From Sporothrix humicola (Eukaryota; Ascomycota; Sordariomycetes; Ophiostomatales; Ophiostomataceae): DNA of 64,000 nucleotides. The notes below the pieces were generated by a model that had not been told where the DNA came from, did no database searches, and saw only the letters and a program-made list of their open reading frames with translations. The stretch spans positions 62,001 through 126,000 of the forward strand of contig WNYE01000019.1 in assembly GCA_021396245.1 (NCBI GenBank), read 5' to 3'. The position numbers and the translations under genes were made by a program. Positions 1 to 12,214 of the stretch are shown here, in pieces. The stretch's first letter is position 1. The number at the start of each line of letters is the position of its first letter.

Positions 1-422
1 CAGGAAAGAAGTTTGTGCTGCCGCTCAACGGCCGGCCCAAGACGTCAGTCCTGTCAACGGCCGACGACGAGTTTGAGCTGTACACGGGTGCCATTGTCGA
101 AAGGAACAAAAAGCCCCCGCCTTCGACCCCTGATGCTCCACCGTCGCTTCACATGGACGTTGTGCTCACAGCCCACCCTGTGCCGCGTCTCCAGATCGTG
201 TTCCCCTTCCGTAAGGCGACGGCGGACATTGTCCTGGAGATTGGGCCGAACGGGCAGGTCCACGTCGTCTCGCAGAACATCTTCAACGAGCAGGACGACA
301 ACGCCAACACTGACGGCAAGGGCAAGAGCCGGCGTATTCATCCCCAGGATCTGGGACGGATTCTGGAGGTGTGTGAGGACTTGGGCGTCTGGTGCGAGTG
401 GATCCGGAGCCGGTGTACGTGA
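1..422 (+). CDS. 3' end of a gene, probably Mediator subunit 1 (partial)
   Basis: The reading frame is open from the window edge (first full codon at position 3) to a TGA at 420-422, so only the last 140 or so residues are present. The visible protein has a beta-rich stretch around 'PRLQIVFPFRKATADIVLEI' and ends with 'LEVCEDLGVWCEWIRSR'. This closing segment resembles, from memory, the C-terminal end of fungal Mediator Med1 proteins. Med1 bridges transcription activators to RNA polymerase II in the nucleus. The assignment is by recall of the family and is tentative; the upstream part would decide it. The initial CAG at 1-3 could also be a splice acceptor. The two overlapping frames on either strand are shadows. 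Confidence 0.5.
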   Translation, partial: GKKFVLPLNGRPKTSVLSTADDEFELYTGAIVERNKKPPPSTPDAPPSLHMDVVLTAHPVPRLQIVFPFRKATADIVLEIGPNGQVHVVSQNIFNEQDDNANTDGKGKSRRIHPQDLGRILEVCEDLGVWCEWIRSRCT

Positions 423-2990
423 CGGGCCGAGGGTCAATAGTCTTAGTCTAGGGACAAAATCAAATAAAATCAAGTCTACGAAGTGCACTAGAACGATGGA
501 AGCGAGTACGATAATTTCGGTACGAGGTTCGTGAAAAGCGTATCTTTTTCAGTGAAGAATATAGAAGACTCGTAAATAATACGAAAGCATTAGCATCGTT
601 GAATTTCAAAGTACGATCCAACTTTTATTTTGTTTCCATTTTTTTTGTTTTACTTTCGTAGCGTTCGGAGGACGCCGTCATCATGACTTTTGTTTTGACA
701 GGAAAAAACGACAAGAAAAACACGGCTAGACTGGGGGTACCGTAACAGTCATTTCCCGTGGTTCATGCATGGAAGCTTTCATCGAAGGGTCTGCCAGTGT
801 TCCTTGGGGACGAGGAGGGGACCAAGAGGCACCAAGAGAGAAGGGACCGGGGGGCTAGGGGCAGCCGGGACCTCATTGCCGGTGATGGTGGTGGTCTGTT
901 TTCCTGTCTTTTTCCTTGGGTTTTGTTGACTTTCGTGTTCATTTCCATCCCATGTTTTCTTGGTGCTCTTTTCGTTTTCCCCACATCCCAAGAGGGAATA
1001 AATGCAATACGTAAAATTAAATTAAATTTATGTGCAAGATCAGAAGAGACAGAGAGACAGGAAGAGGGCAAAATGTGAAAAAGAAGTAAGAGTTGTCGGG
1101 CACAATTCGTGTAATTGTGTACCTACACTTATGTACCTTAAGATGCTAATTTTAAACACGCACAACCGCACAACGCCGAGCACGAAAGCACAATTTTAAA
1201 AATTGGGCCACTGCGCATATTGGCTCGTCTGCGAAATGCATCTTTTATGCAGAGGGAATAGGAGAAGAGGAAGAAAAGAGAGAAAAGAGGATGAAAGAAA
1301 CAGAGAGGACGAAAAAGGGAAGACATTCGGCAGACGCGGTCTGTTTGTTTTGATTTCACCTAATTTGGAAGAAAAAGATAAAATACAAACGAGACGATGG
1401 CAGAAACGGATGAATTCTTGCCTAGAGAATCACTTGTCTCGATAATCGTACTGAGTAAAGACAAATACTCCGTACACAATACTCAGTCAATAACACATCG
1501 TTAATATACGTCGTATGTGTCGGAATAAAAGCACGGAACACAAAAAATAGACGGAGCACGGAGTATGTGACACGCAGACATACTGGAAGCAGTAATGCCC
1601 CTCGCGTCTGGCCCCCAGACGAACAGGAGGAGGAGGAGTCTCGCAAGAGAAAGAGGAAGGAGAAGAAGAGGAGGAGGAGCGGTGTATCATGGCCCTGATG
1701 TTCTGAAGCCCATGCAGCCACGTTGTGCAGCCCGCAGAATCCACTGAGCCCTCCACTGAGCCCACAGAGTCCACCTCCCCGTCCGCTTGTCCTTATTGTG
1801 ATCGATAACAAAAACGATGTGCCATGTCACAGCTGTGTTTGGAAAGGTTGCACCCTCTACGGGCTATTTTCAACGGTCTCCAGCAGCTCCAGCAGACTCC
1901 AGGAGGCACTGGCCACTCTGCAGTCGAAGGGGAGGGGCAAAAGGGGTGAGAATGGTGATGATGAAAGATGATAGCATGTAGTAAACAAAAGAACAGGGAA
2001 CATCCAGAGGCAAACTTTCAAACACAAGCATTTGAGCAGTCCTGCCGCCGATCGTTCAGGAGGCGATAGTGGGCAGCAATGGGCAATAGCAATAGCAGAT
2101 TCAGAAAGCAATAACACAGGCGTCGCATCATCACGACACACACAACATGACAAGAGCCCAACAAGACAGCAGGCTCCAGTGTCTGTGGGAAAAAGACAAC
2201 CTCGCAGACTCACAAGGCAAGGCCTCCAATAGACAGGCTTGACCGTATTTGATGAGGTGAGAGGACCCTTTGAACTCCACTTGGTCGCGGCATCGCGTTG
2301 TGGGCAGTGGAGGCTTTGTTTGGCGTCAGGTGGAAAAAGGAAAAACGGTGAAGAAGAGGTACAGAGAGACTCAGAAAGAGGCAAGCCTGACATCTTGTCG
2401 CCACCAGAGTCTGCAAGGCCTGTTCCTTGGTTGGGCAGTGATCGCTCGCCGGCAGCTCTGTCGATCAGAGCATCTGGATTTTCTTGGTTTGCCCTCTGGC
2501 TGCATTCCTTTTCTTCTTTTTGATGGTCTTTGATAGACTTTGAACCTGGTCCTTTTGTTAACTGGACCCAACGGCTGCCAATTAAACAACGGTTGGAATG
2601 GATAGCGGTGAGGTTGAAACACTGAAGAAACAACGGCCTCTTAAAAAGGACAGAAAGAGGACTCGAAAACACAAGAAAAAGAACCAACGTATGAGGTGGG
2701 TTGGAGCAAGAAAAAAGAAAAGAAAGATATCAAAGTAAACTGCCTCAAAGAAATCGTGTCTTCCCCGCCAAACAATGACAACCTGCCTCTATTTTGGGAT
2801 GGGAGCACGTTGCACACCGCATCGTATCGCAATTCCCCGTATGCAGGGTGACTGCAGGGCGTGCAGCAAGACCCTCAGAAAAGACAGCTCGACAGCTTGA
2901 GAAACTGTTCAAAAACCAAAAAGTGTCACAAGACGCTGAGATCACAGGAGCTGAGGAGCTTCTGGCTGAGAAGACGCGCTCAGGTTAGGA
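423..2990. other. Intergenic region without a supported gene
   Basis: This stretch after the first gene has T-rich 3' sequence (about 600-660), several short frames with no recognisable motif, and an intergenic motif cluster near 1466-1565. I see no conserved coding stretch, RNA gene or mobile element. Composition is mixed with purine-rich patches (1260-1320, 1620-1680). Confidence 0.6.
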
Positions 2991-2996
2991 AGGCGC

Positions 2997-3237
2997 ACGC
3001 GTTTTTCCTTCGTTTGGCCCCTTGCTATTGTTGTGGCCAGGGTGCACCTGTTGGGCCGGGGAGCCTGCGCTTTCTGCACTTTCAGTAGTGGCCTTGTCGG
3101 GAAGGAAGGGAAAAGTGGAAACTCCAATGGGCCAAAATGGGCCACAAAATGGCAGAGTGGGGCCAACGCCCTTGCCCCCCAGACGCGTTCGACACGTCCG
3201 TCTTTCCTATTGTAGAAGCTAAGTAAACAACACGCGT
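2997..3237. promoter_or_regulatory. Cluster of three ACGCGT (MCB-type) boxes upstream of the Wee1 gene
   Basis: ACGCGT occurs at 2997-3002, 3183-3188 and 3232-3237, three copies within 241 bp. The pyrimidine-rich tract that starts just after (from about 3240) looks like the long leader of the Wee1 gene, so these boxes would lie just upstream of the transcription start. ACGCGT is the MluI cell-cycle box bound by MBF (Mbp1-Swi6) in yeasts. The role here is inference. Confidence 0.4.
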
Positions 3238-3789
3238 GTCGTCACTTCTTTTTTCGCACCTGCTCGCACCTTTTTTGCACCATTCGCACCTTCTGCGCGC
3301 GCACCCACACACGCGCTACTATCGCCAGACTGGACCATCGCAGCCCATCGCGCCTGTCTTTCTGCCACTTTGGCTCTTGCCACCCCTGGTCATCCTGGTC
3401 TTTCTACCGCCACCCCAACCCATCATTCCTTCCCATATCGCTTTCCCCTGCGTGCCTCTTGCCTCTTTACTTTCGCTCCCCTCTCTTCTTTCCTTCCCAT
3501 TTGCATTATTGCCTTGCATTTTCCCAAAATTGTGTGTTTTTGTGCGCGGAGGGAAGGAACTCACGACTGCGACATTGAGGCCATACCTGGTCCCTTCCAC
3601 TCTTTCTGGCTTCTCTCGTTTCTGTCTCCCCCCTTTCCCCTCTCTCCTTCTTCATTCTCTCTCATCGCCTCATTTCACCAATTCTGCATTGTTCCTCTTA
3701 CCAGCCTTTGTTTTTCTTTTTACCAAATACACATCGACGCCGTTCAACAACACCAAACGCACCGTCACCACGCTCGATCGCCCCGAACC

Positions 3790-4207
3790 ATGATCGACTC
3801 GCCGCCTTGCCAGCTCTCCGGTTAAGTCAGTAGCAAGATCGCCCTGAATCGCATCATCGCCAGTTCCCGCCACCGAAGCCAGCATTCTTTGTTTTCTTTT
3901 GCCTCGTTTTGCGTTGTGAGGAGTAAAGATCTCCCACAGACGTCTTCTCGCCTCCCCGGACTGGACTTGCTTCTTCCTGGAGCCACGAGACCAGGAGAGT
4001 TCAATACCAGTCATAGGATCCCGCCTCGGAATGTCCTGAAGAATTCACTGCGCCCCTCTGCGCTTCGTCTATTGTCACCAGACTCTCCTCTCTTTTCCCT
4101 GAAGACTCATTCTCACCAGCTTCACTTGTTCAATCGCATCGGCACATCTTCTCGCGTTGTCGCATATCCAGATTCAGACAATGCTGTTGCCTGCCCGCCG
4201 CTACTGA
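3790..4207 (+). promoter_or_regulatory. Three short upstream ORFs in the Wee1 leader
   Basis: Within the presumed leader there are three AUG-initiated micro-ORFs: 3790-3825 (11 codons plus stop), 4031-4039 (AUG-UCC-UGA) and 4181-4207 (8 codons plus stop, MLLPARRY). All end before the main start at 4413. If the mature leader contains them, they could lower translation of the kinase. Whether the leader is spliced cannot be seen from sequence alone. Confidence 0.35.
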
Positions 4208-4412
4208 TCGCAAACTTCACCAACACAACAACCGAGCAGCTAAACAAAACTGAGGCCAACATAAAGGTTGCCTGCCTAGACGACAACACTAAAGGGCTCT
4301 TTATTTATCGCCCCTCCCGCTCGTCTGATCTTGCATTTCGCCACGACTGTTTGTTATTGTCTGTCTTCCACCAGATAGCACGTCCACAAGCAACACCGCC
4401 CTGCCGTCGGCC

Positions 4413-7400
4413 ATGTCTTTCTCCAACAGCGGTGGAGGGACGCTCGCGCTTCCCTCACCGACTGGCCTTCACGGAGATACGGGTCCTTCCTCTGTGCGCT
4501 CTCTGCGCCGCTCACTATCACGCTCGCCGTCTCGCTTCCACCTGATGCGCGCCGAGTCACACAATTCACAACACTCCGACAGCTCAAGCAGCTCTGCTCT
4601 GCCGTCACCGTGTCCGCAACCCCAATCAACAACACCGGCCCATGCGCCGCCAGCATCACTATCCGCCTCTTCATCAGCATCATCCATCAGCAGCGATTAC
4701 AACTTTACTTCTTCAACACCACTAGCCACCGTCGCAGGCGCTGCCGCATCAACGACACCGCAATCTGCGCAACTGGCCCAGACGGGCCTCTACTCCACTC
4801 CTCTTCGCTCGGGCGTTAAGCTGTCTTTGCGTTCTGTTCGCCCCAAGACTGCCTCGGCCAAGCCGGTGTCGCGTCCGCGGCCATCACCAAAGAGCCCGCT
4901 GAAGCGTGCCCTAAGCATTAACTCGGATATGGGCAACTCGGCACAGTCGACAACACCACAGTCTGCTGGCCCTTCAACCGCGCTCTCTGAACCTCTTCTT
5001 GGACAGGAAAACACCAACAGCGGAAGCGGTAGCAAGTTTAGCAGCCTGCTGCTCGCTCTCGGCTCATCTCCGCGTAACAGACTGGATAAGCCGTCGCGCC
5101 ATAGCATGCACTTGGATCTCTCGGGGGACTCTCGCCTTGACGCTCTCGCATCAGCCATTTCTAGTCCGCTCAAGCGCAGCGACGCCATCATGAACCTGGA
5201 TCAGGCCAACCCCGGCAGCCCTGTGGCCAAGCGTCGCAGTCTGCACGGCATTGCCAGCCTGGGCGGTGATTTCAACGTTTTCGACTTTGGCTCACCTGCC
5301 GCTACACCTGCGCGCTCTTCCTTTGAAATCCACGACGACTCCAACAACCGCGAGCAGCTAACACCTGCCGTGACTGCTTCTCCCGCTCCCGCTGCAGCTT
5401 CCGCCTCTATCTCCGCTCCTTCTCCTTCACCCGCCACCGATCTCAACTCATCTACATCTTCTGTTATTGCTAAGCGCACTTCTTCTCTGCGCAAGTCTAC
5501 TCTGCAGCAACGGCATGACCCCCGCTCATCTTGGGGCCGTCGGCAGGGTGAGAAGTACCTGGCTCAGCAGCAGCAACAACAACAGGCGGCACCAGCATCA
5601 CCACTTCTGCAGCAACCAAAGAGAGCGTCGAATGAGTGGCTGTTTACAGCACCGCAGATTCGCAACAAGCCGCGTGCCTCTCTGGACCAGCTGCTGAAGC
5701 CAGAGCCTCGCGAAAGCCCTTTTAGAATGAAGGGCCCGCTGCCTAACCCCTCTACTCATCCTGTAGAGGGTCGGCCTGCTGGACTGGCAGGCGCCTCACA
5801 TCTTCATCAGCCTCACCCTCTCTCGCGTACCCTGACTACGTCTTCCTCTGGTTCCAGCCTCCCAGATGATTCGCCTACACACTTCCCTGTGCAGCACCCA
5901 CCGGATCGGCCAAGGCCGACATCAATTTTTGCTCGGTCTCTGCCGCTGAATGCACACCGGCCGAGACCCGACCCTGTCGCCACCCCCCAGTACAAGTCTG
6001 CTCGGCCACTTCAGTCTGTCTTTGCTTCTGCCGGCCTTGTTTCCAAGATGAACCGGAACGGTGAAGACGATTCTCTTCAGCAGGCCAGTGGTCGGCCCAT
6101 GGTCATGCCAGACACCCCGTGCAAGAAACAGGTCTATCCGTCCAACACTTACCCGCCGTCGTCTGGCAGTGGCCGCAAACAGCAGCAGCGCCGCTTCTTC
6201 TTCTCTGCCGCACCAGAGACTCCGTTCAACACTGGCTCCGGCTCTGGATCTGCACAACCGCGTGGCTCGTCCGCTAACAACGCGAGCGAGACCGTGGCCA
6301 ACTTCTTTAAGCGCAGATCGACCCATACTAGAAAGGGTAGCATCCTCAGCCTTGATGGGGATATTAGCGATAGCCAGGGCGCCACTGATGGCTTCGACTT
6401 GCCGCCAACACCCACCAAGTCAGTCCTCGCCAAGAACCTGTTTGGAAGCTCCAGCAGGGGCAGCTCAACGCCTATTGCTGTCCGGGACGTTGCTGCCAAT
6501 GGTCCCCTTAGCTTTACGCCGGATGCCGTGCCCAGGCAATCCCCGATTCCCATCTCAAGCCCTGTCGAAAGCTCGAGCTCTGAGAAAATGTCACCCAAGA
6601 CGCCGCGTGAGCACAGCATCCTGCACAGCAATGACTTCAACAGCATGGCCCCACCCGATGCCAGCCGCCTGTCCATCTCTGGTCCATCACAGCCCAAGAT
6701 GTCGGTCGCACTACCCACGAACAAGTCAAACTCCATGATCTTCCCGCCAGCCACGCCCACGGCTGACCGCGAAGCTTATGCCAACTTTGTGGATCGCCGC
6801 GTTAGTATCACACCTGTCCACGGCGCCGCACCCAATGACACGGATCTGGTCTTGGGTTCCATGTTTGGCAAGGTCGAGTGCGTTGGCCGTGGCGAGTTCT
6901 CCCAGGTTTTCCGTGTCAACACCCGCGACTCGTCTGTGTACGGCGGTGGCCCTCTGGACTACTTCAGCGCCACGCCTAGCAAGCGGTCATCGACTCGTGG
7001 TCAGAGCAGCAACACCCCATCGCTTGCACGGGCGAACTCTTCGGCCCCGCACGTCTTCGCGGTCAAGAAGGTGCGCCTGCCGTACTTCGGCCAAAAGGAG
7101 CGCGAGGCCAAACTTAGGGAAGTGGCCGTGCTCGAGGCTGTCCGCGACCGCGAGAATGTCCTTCAGATCTTTGACCACTGGGAGCAAAACGGCCACCTTT
7201 ACATCCAGACCGAGTACTGCGATGAGGGTGGTATGGACAGTTTCCTTAAGAAGGTCGGCGAGCATGGCCGTCTGGATGATTTCCGCATCTGGAAGATTCT
7301 CCTTGAAGTGTCTCAGGTAAGTTGATCGCACGTACTATTAAACCATTTATCTTTCTGCTTTTACTAACAGCACTAGGGCCTTCGGTATGTGCATGACGCC

Positions 7401-8165
7401 GGTTTCATCCATCTTGATCTGAAGCCGGCCAACATTTTCGTGACATACGAGGGCCACCTCAAGATTGGTGACTTTGGTATGGCCACTTCCTGGCCTGCTC
7501 CCAAGGGCATCGAAGGTGAGGGTGACCGCGAGTACATGGGCCCCGAGATTCTCCAGGGACGTTACGACAAGCCGGCCGATATCTTCGCTCTCGGCCTCAT
7601 TGTCTTGGAGATTGCGTGCAACGTGTTCCTGCCTGACAACGGCCCCATCTGGGTTGCTCTGCGCGAGGGTGACATGTCCGTTGTGCCGAGCCTGACTGCT
7701 GGCGAGGCCAACGCACTTGTTCGCGACTCGGCCGGTATGCCTGTGGTTGACAATTTCGACAACTCATCTCAGGACGGCCACAGCCTGACGGCCAGCTTGG
7801 ACCTGGCCTCGACCACCCCTGGCCGCAACGCGCCCCTCGACTTCAGTCGCTCAATCCACCCGGCCGGCAACCTGTTCGGCTCACTGTCATCTAAGAAGCC
7901 GATTGGCCGTGAGCGCCCGCCTGCGTTCATGACCGATGTTGGCAACCCGGGCTCTCTCGACTCGGTTGTTGCCCGCCTCATCAACCCTGACCCGGCTAGA
8001 CGCCCGACCGTTCACGACATCCTTGAGATGGACTCTCTGCAGTGGGTGTTTGGCCGCCGTCGCGCCCCTGCCACCATTTTCGAGGGCAACTGGGGCCCCG
8101 AGGACGACGAGGACTCCACGCAGGCCTCGTTTGTCGAGACCGATACTGAGATGACTGACGTCTGA
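4413..8165 (+). CDS. wee1: Wee1/Swe1-type mitosis-inhibitor protein kinase
   Basis: CDS join(4413..7316, 7377..8165), 1230 aa. The intron has a GTAAGT donor at 7317, a CTAAC branch at 7364-7368 and a CACTAG acceptor ending at 7376; splicing is in phase 0. Residues 1-815 are low-complexity and Ser/Pro-rich with many S/T-P sites and a short Gln run. The kinase domain starts near residue 817 with the glycine loop GRGEFSQV. The ATP lysine is K885 (FAVKK), after a roughly 40-residue Ser-rich insertion. The catalytic loop is HLDLKPANIFV (D982, N987) and DFG begins at D1000. HLDLKPAN in place of HRD..KxxN, and the 'EGEGDREYMGPEIL' activation segment, are typical of Wee1. The family phosphorylates the conserved N-terminal tyrosine of Cdk1 in the nucleus and delays mitosis. 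The long disordered N-terminus would be the regulatory part. Confidence 0.95.
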
Positions 8166-9180
8166 TCTTGTCGGTCTCTTGTTTCTATTATCATGTTTAC
8201 CTTGATTTTCATCTCTTGTTTTGTTTTGCTTTCTAGATTTTAGGGGTTTGGTCAGCATTTTCGACAGCATTTGCACCCGAGGGTTTGTCTTCTTGTTTCT
8301 GTTTCTGTTTACATTTTGTTGTTTTGCTTTTTATTTTCTGGGTTTGTTTTGCTTTTTTTCGTCTCGGTTTTACGAGGAGGGGAAAAGGTACACAAAAACA
8401 TTTTGGGACGCATCTGGAGTAACGAACTTATATTTTTGAGCATTTTATGTGCACTTCTGAGGAAGTGCCGACAAGGAAAGGAATTACGGCAACTGGCGTT
8501 TTTGTTACTTTGTTTTTCTTTGCTTTTTTTCCGCCCTCTTTTTTCTTTTTCTTTTCAGCCTTGGTACAGAGGAAGAACTACCAGCAGAACATTTGTCCAT
8601 GTTTAATTGGGAGGAGTCGGCACGGCGCTGAATGTCACGTCAATATTGTTTGTCTGGAGGAAGCAAGTTCAAATCAGATATTGTTCTGGCCAACTGGAGA
8701 GTGTACTTGGGGTTGATGACTGTTGACTGGACTGGATATTGGTAGGAGTTGGAAGGGGGAGGAACTGGACGGACATTCGTTTTGCGCTGGATTGGACTGA
8801 ACTGGAAACGGAATTCTGGGTTGAAGAGAGGCAGTCTTTGAGGCTGCTCCTTTTTTTGCCCAGGTTCTCTATTTATGGAGGTTTCTTGTTTCACACGGAG
8901 GAAATTCATGATGGTTTATGACTGGTCCCATGTTATGTATGACCTCTAGATAGAAAGCGGAGCGCCAATGAACAGGGTGTTAAAGAAAGAAGCGTTTAGA
9001 TTGAGACGTGACAAGTGACAAGTGATAGTGATGTAATAAAGAAACATGGAGTTGTCATGACGTGTAATATTCCGGTATTCCGTAAAGTAAGACTGAGATA
9101 CACATAGCTACTTTTGAGAGCCATTCTCGGACATTAAGAAAACCAAACAAATGAAATACCATTTCCCACCCCCACATCCT
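8166..9180. other. 3' region between convergent Wee1 and GCP3 genes
   Basis: About 1 kb, very T-rich just after the Wee1 stop (8170-8380, 8500-8560), as expected for a 3' UTR on the + strand. No coding frame with family resemblance was found. Both flanking genes end here. Confidence 0.6.
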
Positions 9181-12100
9181 CTACCTCTTCGAGCTTGTCC
9201 GCTGCCGGCCTTGCGGTATCGCATACACATCGTTGAAGTTCATCGACACGCCTAGGAAGCGCAGATCGGTGTCCTTTTGGTAGCCCAGGTCCGCCAGCAA
9301 ATAAACGACGCGCCTGCGGAAGCTCTTTCCAAGGGATGTCAGCCGATTCTGCAGGGCCGGCCACTCCGACTCAATGGCCGATGCACCGCCGGCCCCTCCC
9401 TCGCCGTCCTCGTCGGCTGCCACGGCGGCCATGCGCGGATTCCGCAGCACATCGGCCTCCTGCCGCCGCGTAAAGTCGGACACGGCCCAGCTGTACAAGC
9501 CATCGACCGAGTCGCGGAAGTTGAGCATCGTCCGCAAGAGGTCCTTGAGCTGGACGGGGAAACCGTGGGTGTCTTCGGCGGGGACTTCGGGTAGGTGGGT
9601 GTTGCTGCCGTTTCCGGTTCCGTCGGGGCCTCCCTTGCCTGTTGCGGCCGCCAGTGCCTGTGCCTGAGCCGCCGCCTGCTTCATCTCGGTAAATGCACGC
9701 CGACTGACGCCCAGCAAGCCCTTATTCGTGATGGACGTGAGATAGGTCGTGTGTGCAGAGATGAGGTCATCGAGGGTGCAGTCTTCGCGGCGGATCTCTT
9801 TCTGGAGGACGGCCCAGCTGGCCTCGATGACCTCGAACAGGATGTAGTACTGCAGCTGACCGACAAAGTGCACCATCTCGGCCAGCGTGCCGCGCGTCGT
9901 CTTCCAGGCCTGCAGCACGGCCGGGTCGTCGGTCTGGAGGACGCCGCGCGAGCCCGTCATGCACTTGTGCCAGGTCGATGACAGCGCAAACTCGACGCGC
10001 TTGACGTACCACAAAAAGTTGAATACCTTGAGGTACTGCTTGTTGGCCCACTCGGTGACGACGCAGTCGACGGGCGCACCGATCTTGTACTCGAGCGTGA
10101 AACAGTCCCAGCCCGTGTCGCCGTGCGACTGCTGAAGCATGCGGGCATCGAGGCGGCGCAGGATCTCGGGGGGCTCGAACTGGGCGTTTGAGCCGCGGAT
10201 GGCGTGGTCCAGCTGCGACGTGAGGGTGTGGCGGTACTGAGCTGTGGCCGGACGGTCGAGATTCGGCGCGAGCGACTCCATGAGCAGCGCCACAAAGTCG
10301 CCCTGGCCGAGCAGGACATATTTCTTGAGCGCCGCCAGGTGGTCAAACAGGTGGAACTTGTCCGTCATGAGGTGCATCAGGCGGCGCATGGTCGTCTTGT
10401 ACGCCTCGTCGATCCACGCCTCGAGCGTCTCCGTGTCGCCGTACCGCAGCTCCTTGGACGCGCCCTTGCTGTAGTTCTCGACCCACTGTGAGTCGGCACA
10501 GCTGTGGCGGATAAAGTTGAGCGACTTGCCAATCAAAAACACCTTCTCGGCAAAGTCGGTGCGCATAATCGACGGGATCATGGCCGGGTCGATCTCGTAC
10601 TTGTCGTTCCAAACGGAGCTGTGGCCCTTAATCCGCGCAGCTTCTTGCCGTTTGGCGTCGTCCGCACCAGTGCCCTGTTCCCGCACAAAGAACTCGCGGA
10701 ACGGGTCTGCCAGCTCACCGTCGTAGATCCACCGCCGCAGAATGTCGTAAAAGGGCCGGGCAACGGGGGCCAGCAGCCGCTCGGCAAACGCACCGACCAC
10801 GGGGTCACCGTGAGAAATAGAAAAGCTGTGGATCAGAGAGATCAGCTGGCCACCGCGCTTGTTGGCAGACTCCTCCGCAATAAGGGCCATCAGACGCAAG
10901 CCCATCGTGGCCTCGCGAGTCCAGACTACACATCGCTTTAGGGTCACGCCAGCGCGCCCGATGCCGCTCCGTGGCGCTGTCCCGTCTAGTGCGGCCAGTG
11001 CTCGCCGTATCTGGCTCTCGAGCGTGGCCACGAGACTGAGATATGCCCTCAGTTCGCTGCTGATGGCTGCACGCAGACTCTGGCCGAGTAGGCCCTTTGC
11101 CGGCGACCGCACAAAGTTGTCGAGCCGGCGGTAGAGCAGTGCGGGCTCGGCTAGCGTGTGCAAGAGTGAGACGATGGGTGCTGGTAATGTTGTTGGCAGC
11201 ACGAGCACTGTATCCTTTGTAAAGACCATCGTCTCTGAGTTAAGGCCCTGGAGAGTGTATGGGATATCGCGGAGCAGGGTTGTCTCGCTGGGATTGGTCT
11301 CGACGTAGCTGTTAGCTAGATGTGTCGACTTGAGCGCCACATCTCGTGATGGGACTGTGGCAGTCGCTGCTGGATCTTGGCTGGCTGCTGCTGCTGCTTC
11401 TTCGGGTCCCCGACGTGCCTTTTCTGGCGGAAACTTTTTGAGACCGTCCCGTGCAAAGGCCTCGTCGAACGCTTCCTGTTCTTGCCTTGTCGTTGTTGAT
11501 GCCCGCTGCTGGGCGTGTTGTGATGCTCGTGGATTGGTGTTTCCTGCAGTTGCAGACGTTGAAGATCTGGATGCCCTTCCCGCAGCGTCTAGCCGGTCTC
11601 CTGCCGCTCTGGAAGGCCCCCGTCGATCGGCTGGTGCCCGACCGGACGGCTCTGGTACCACATCGTCTCCCTCTTCCTCCACCACACCGCCGTCCTCCCC
11701 TCCCCCCTGGCTCTCTTCCGACTCTTCTGGCACTTCTGGCAAAGTAGGAATTGGGTCGTTTGGATCGGGCGAGTCGGACAGCTGGTACAACAGATACAAA
11801 ATCGCCCACTTCTGGTTGAGCACCGGCAGGGCCAGCAGCCGCGAGTACAGCTGCGAGAACCGCCAGGCGTCGTTGGGCCGGTCGACTGTCAGCTTCTTGC
11901 GGATCAAGTCCATTGTGTGGTTGACGTCGGTGGCCATATCAGGCGACGTTGGGCTGTGATGTTAGTGGGGAAAGACATGAGGAGCATAGACGTAGAGGGG
12001 TATAGGGCACTTACGACTCCAGGACGCTTCGCACCATGTTGAAGCAGTATGTCTGGCGCCTTTGCTGGGCTTCTTCGTCCTCGTTTGGGTCTTCGGGCAC

Positions 12101-12214
12101 AAAGTGGTGGATGAGGCCGTTGATGGCCGTGTTGATGCGGTCCGACATCACGGGCGCCGGTTTGCGCGCCGGGGCGGCCGCTGGAGGGGCGGGCTTCCGC
12201 GACTTGCGGTCCAT
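9181..12214 (-). CDS. Gamma-tubulin complex component 3 (GCP3/Spc98/Alp6 family)
   Basis: Minus-strand CDS of two exons, complement(join(9181..11953, 12015..12214)), 990 aa. Exon 1 (66 codons plus two bases) starts at the ATG at 12214. The intron runs from a GTAAGT donor at 12014 to an ACAG acceptor at 11954, with a CTAAC branch. The split codon gives Ser67. An ATG at 11937 inside exon 2 would give a shorter protein, but exon 1 is open, in frame, and carries the N-terminal helix expected for the family. After an acidic, Ala-rich disordered linker (about residues 120-240), 'LLRDIPYTLQGLNSETMVF' near residue 290 opens the GRIP1 half; the gamma-tubulin-binding GRIP2 half follows from about 595. 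In other fungi the protein forms the gamma-TuSC at the spindle pole body and nucleates microtubules. A GCP2 call is less likely because of the conserved GCP3-type start. Confidence 0.9.

Noticed and set aside
1857..2687. 276-codon minus-strand frame
   Set aside because: Low-complexity Ser/Leu/Cys composition, no domain, and no splice or promoter support.
3236..3825. Frames rich in Leu, Pro, Ser and Phe before the Wee1 gene
   Set aside because: They come from the pyrimidine-rich leader; amino-acid content simply reflects C and T.
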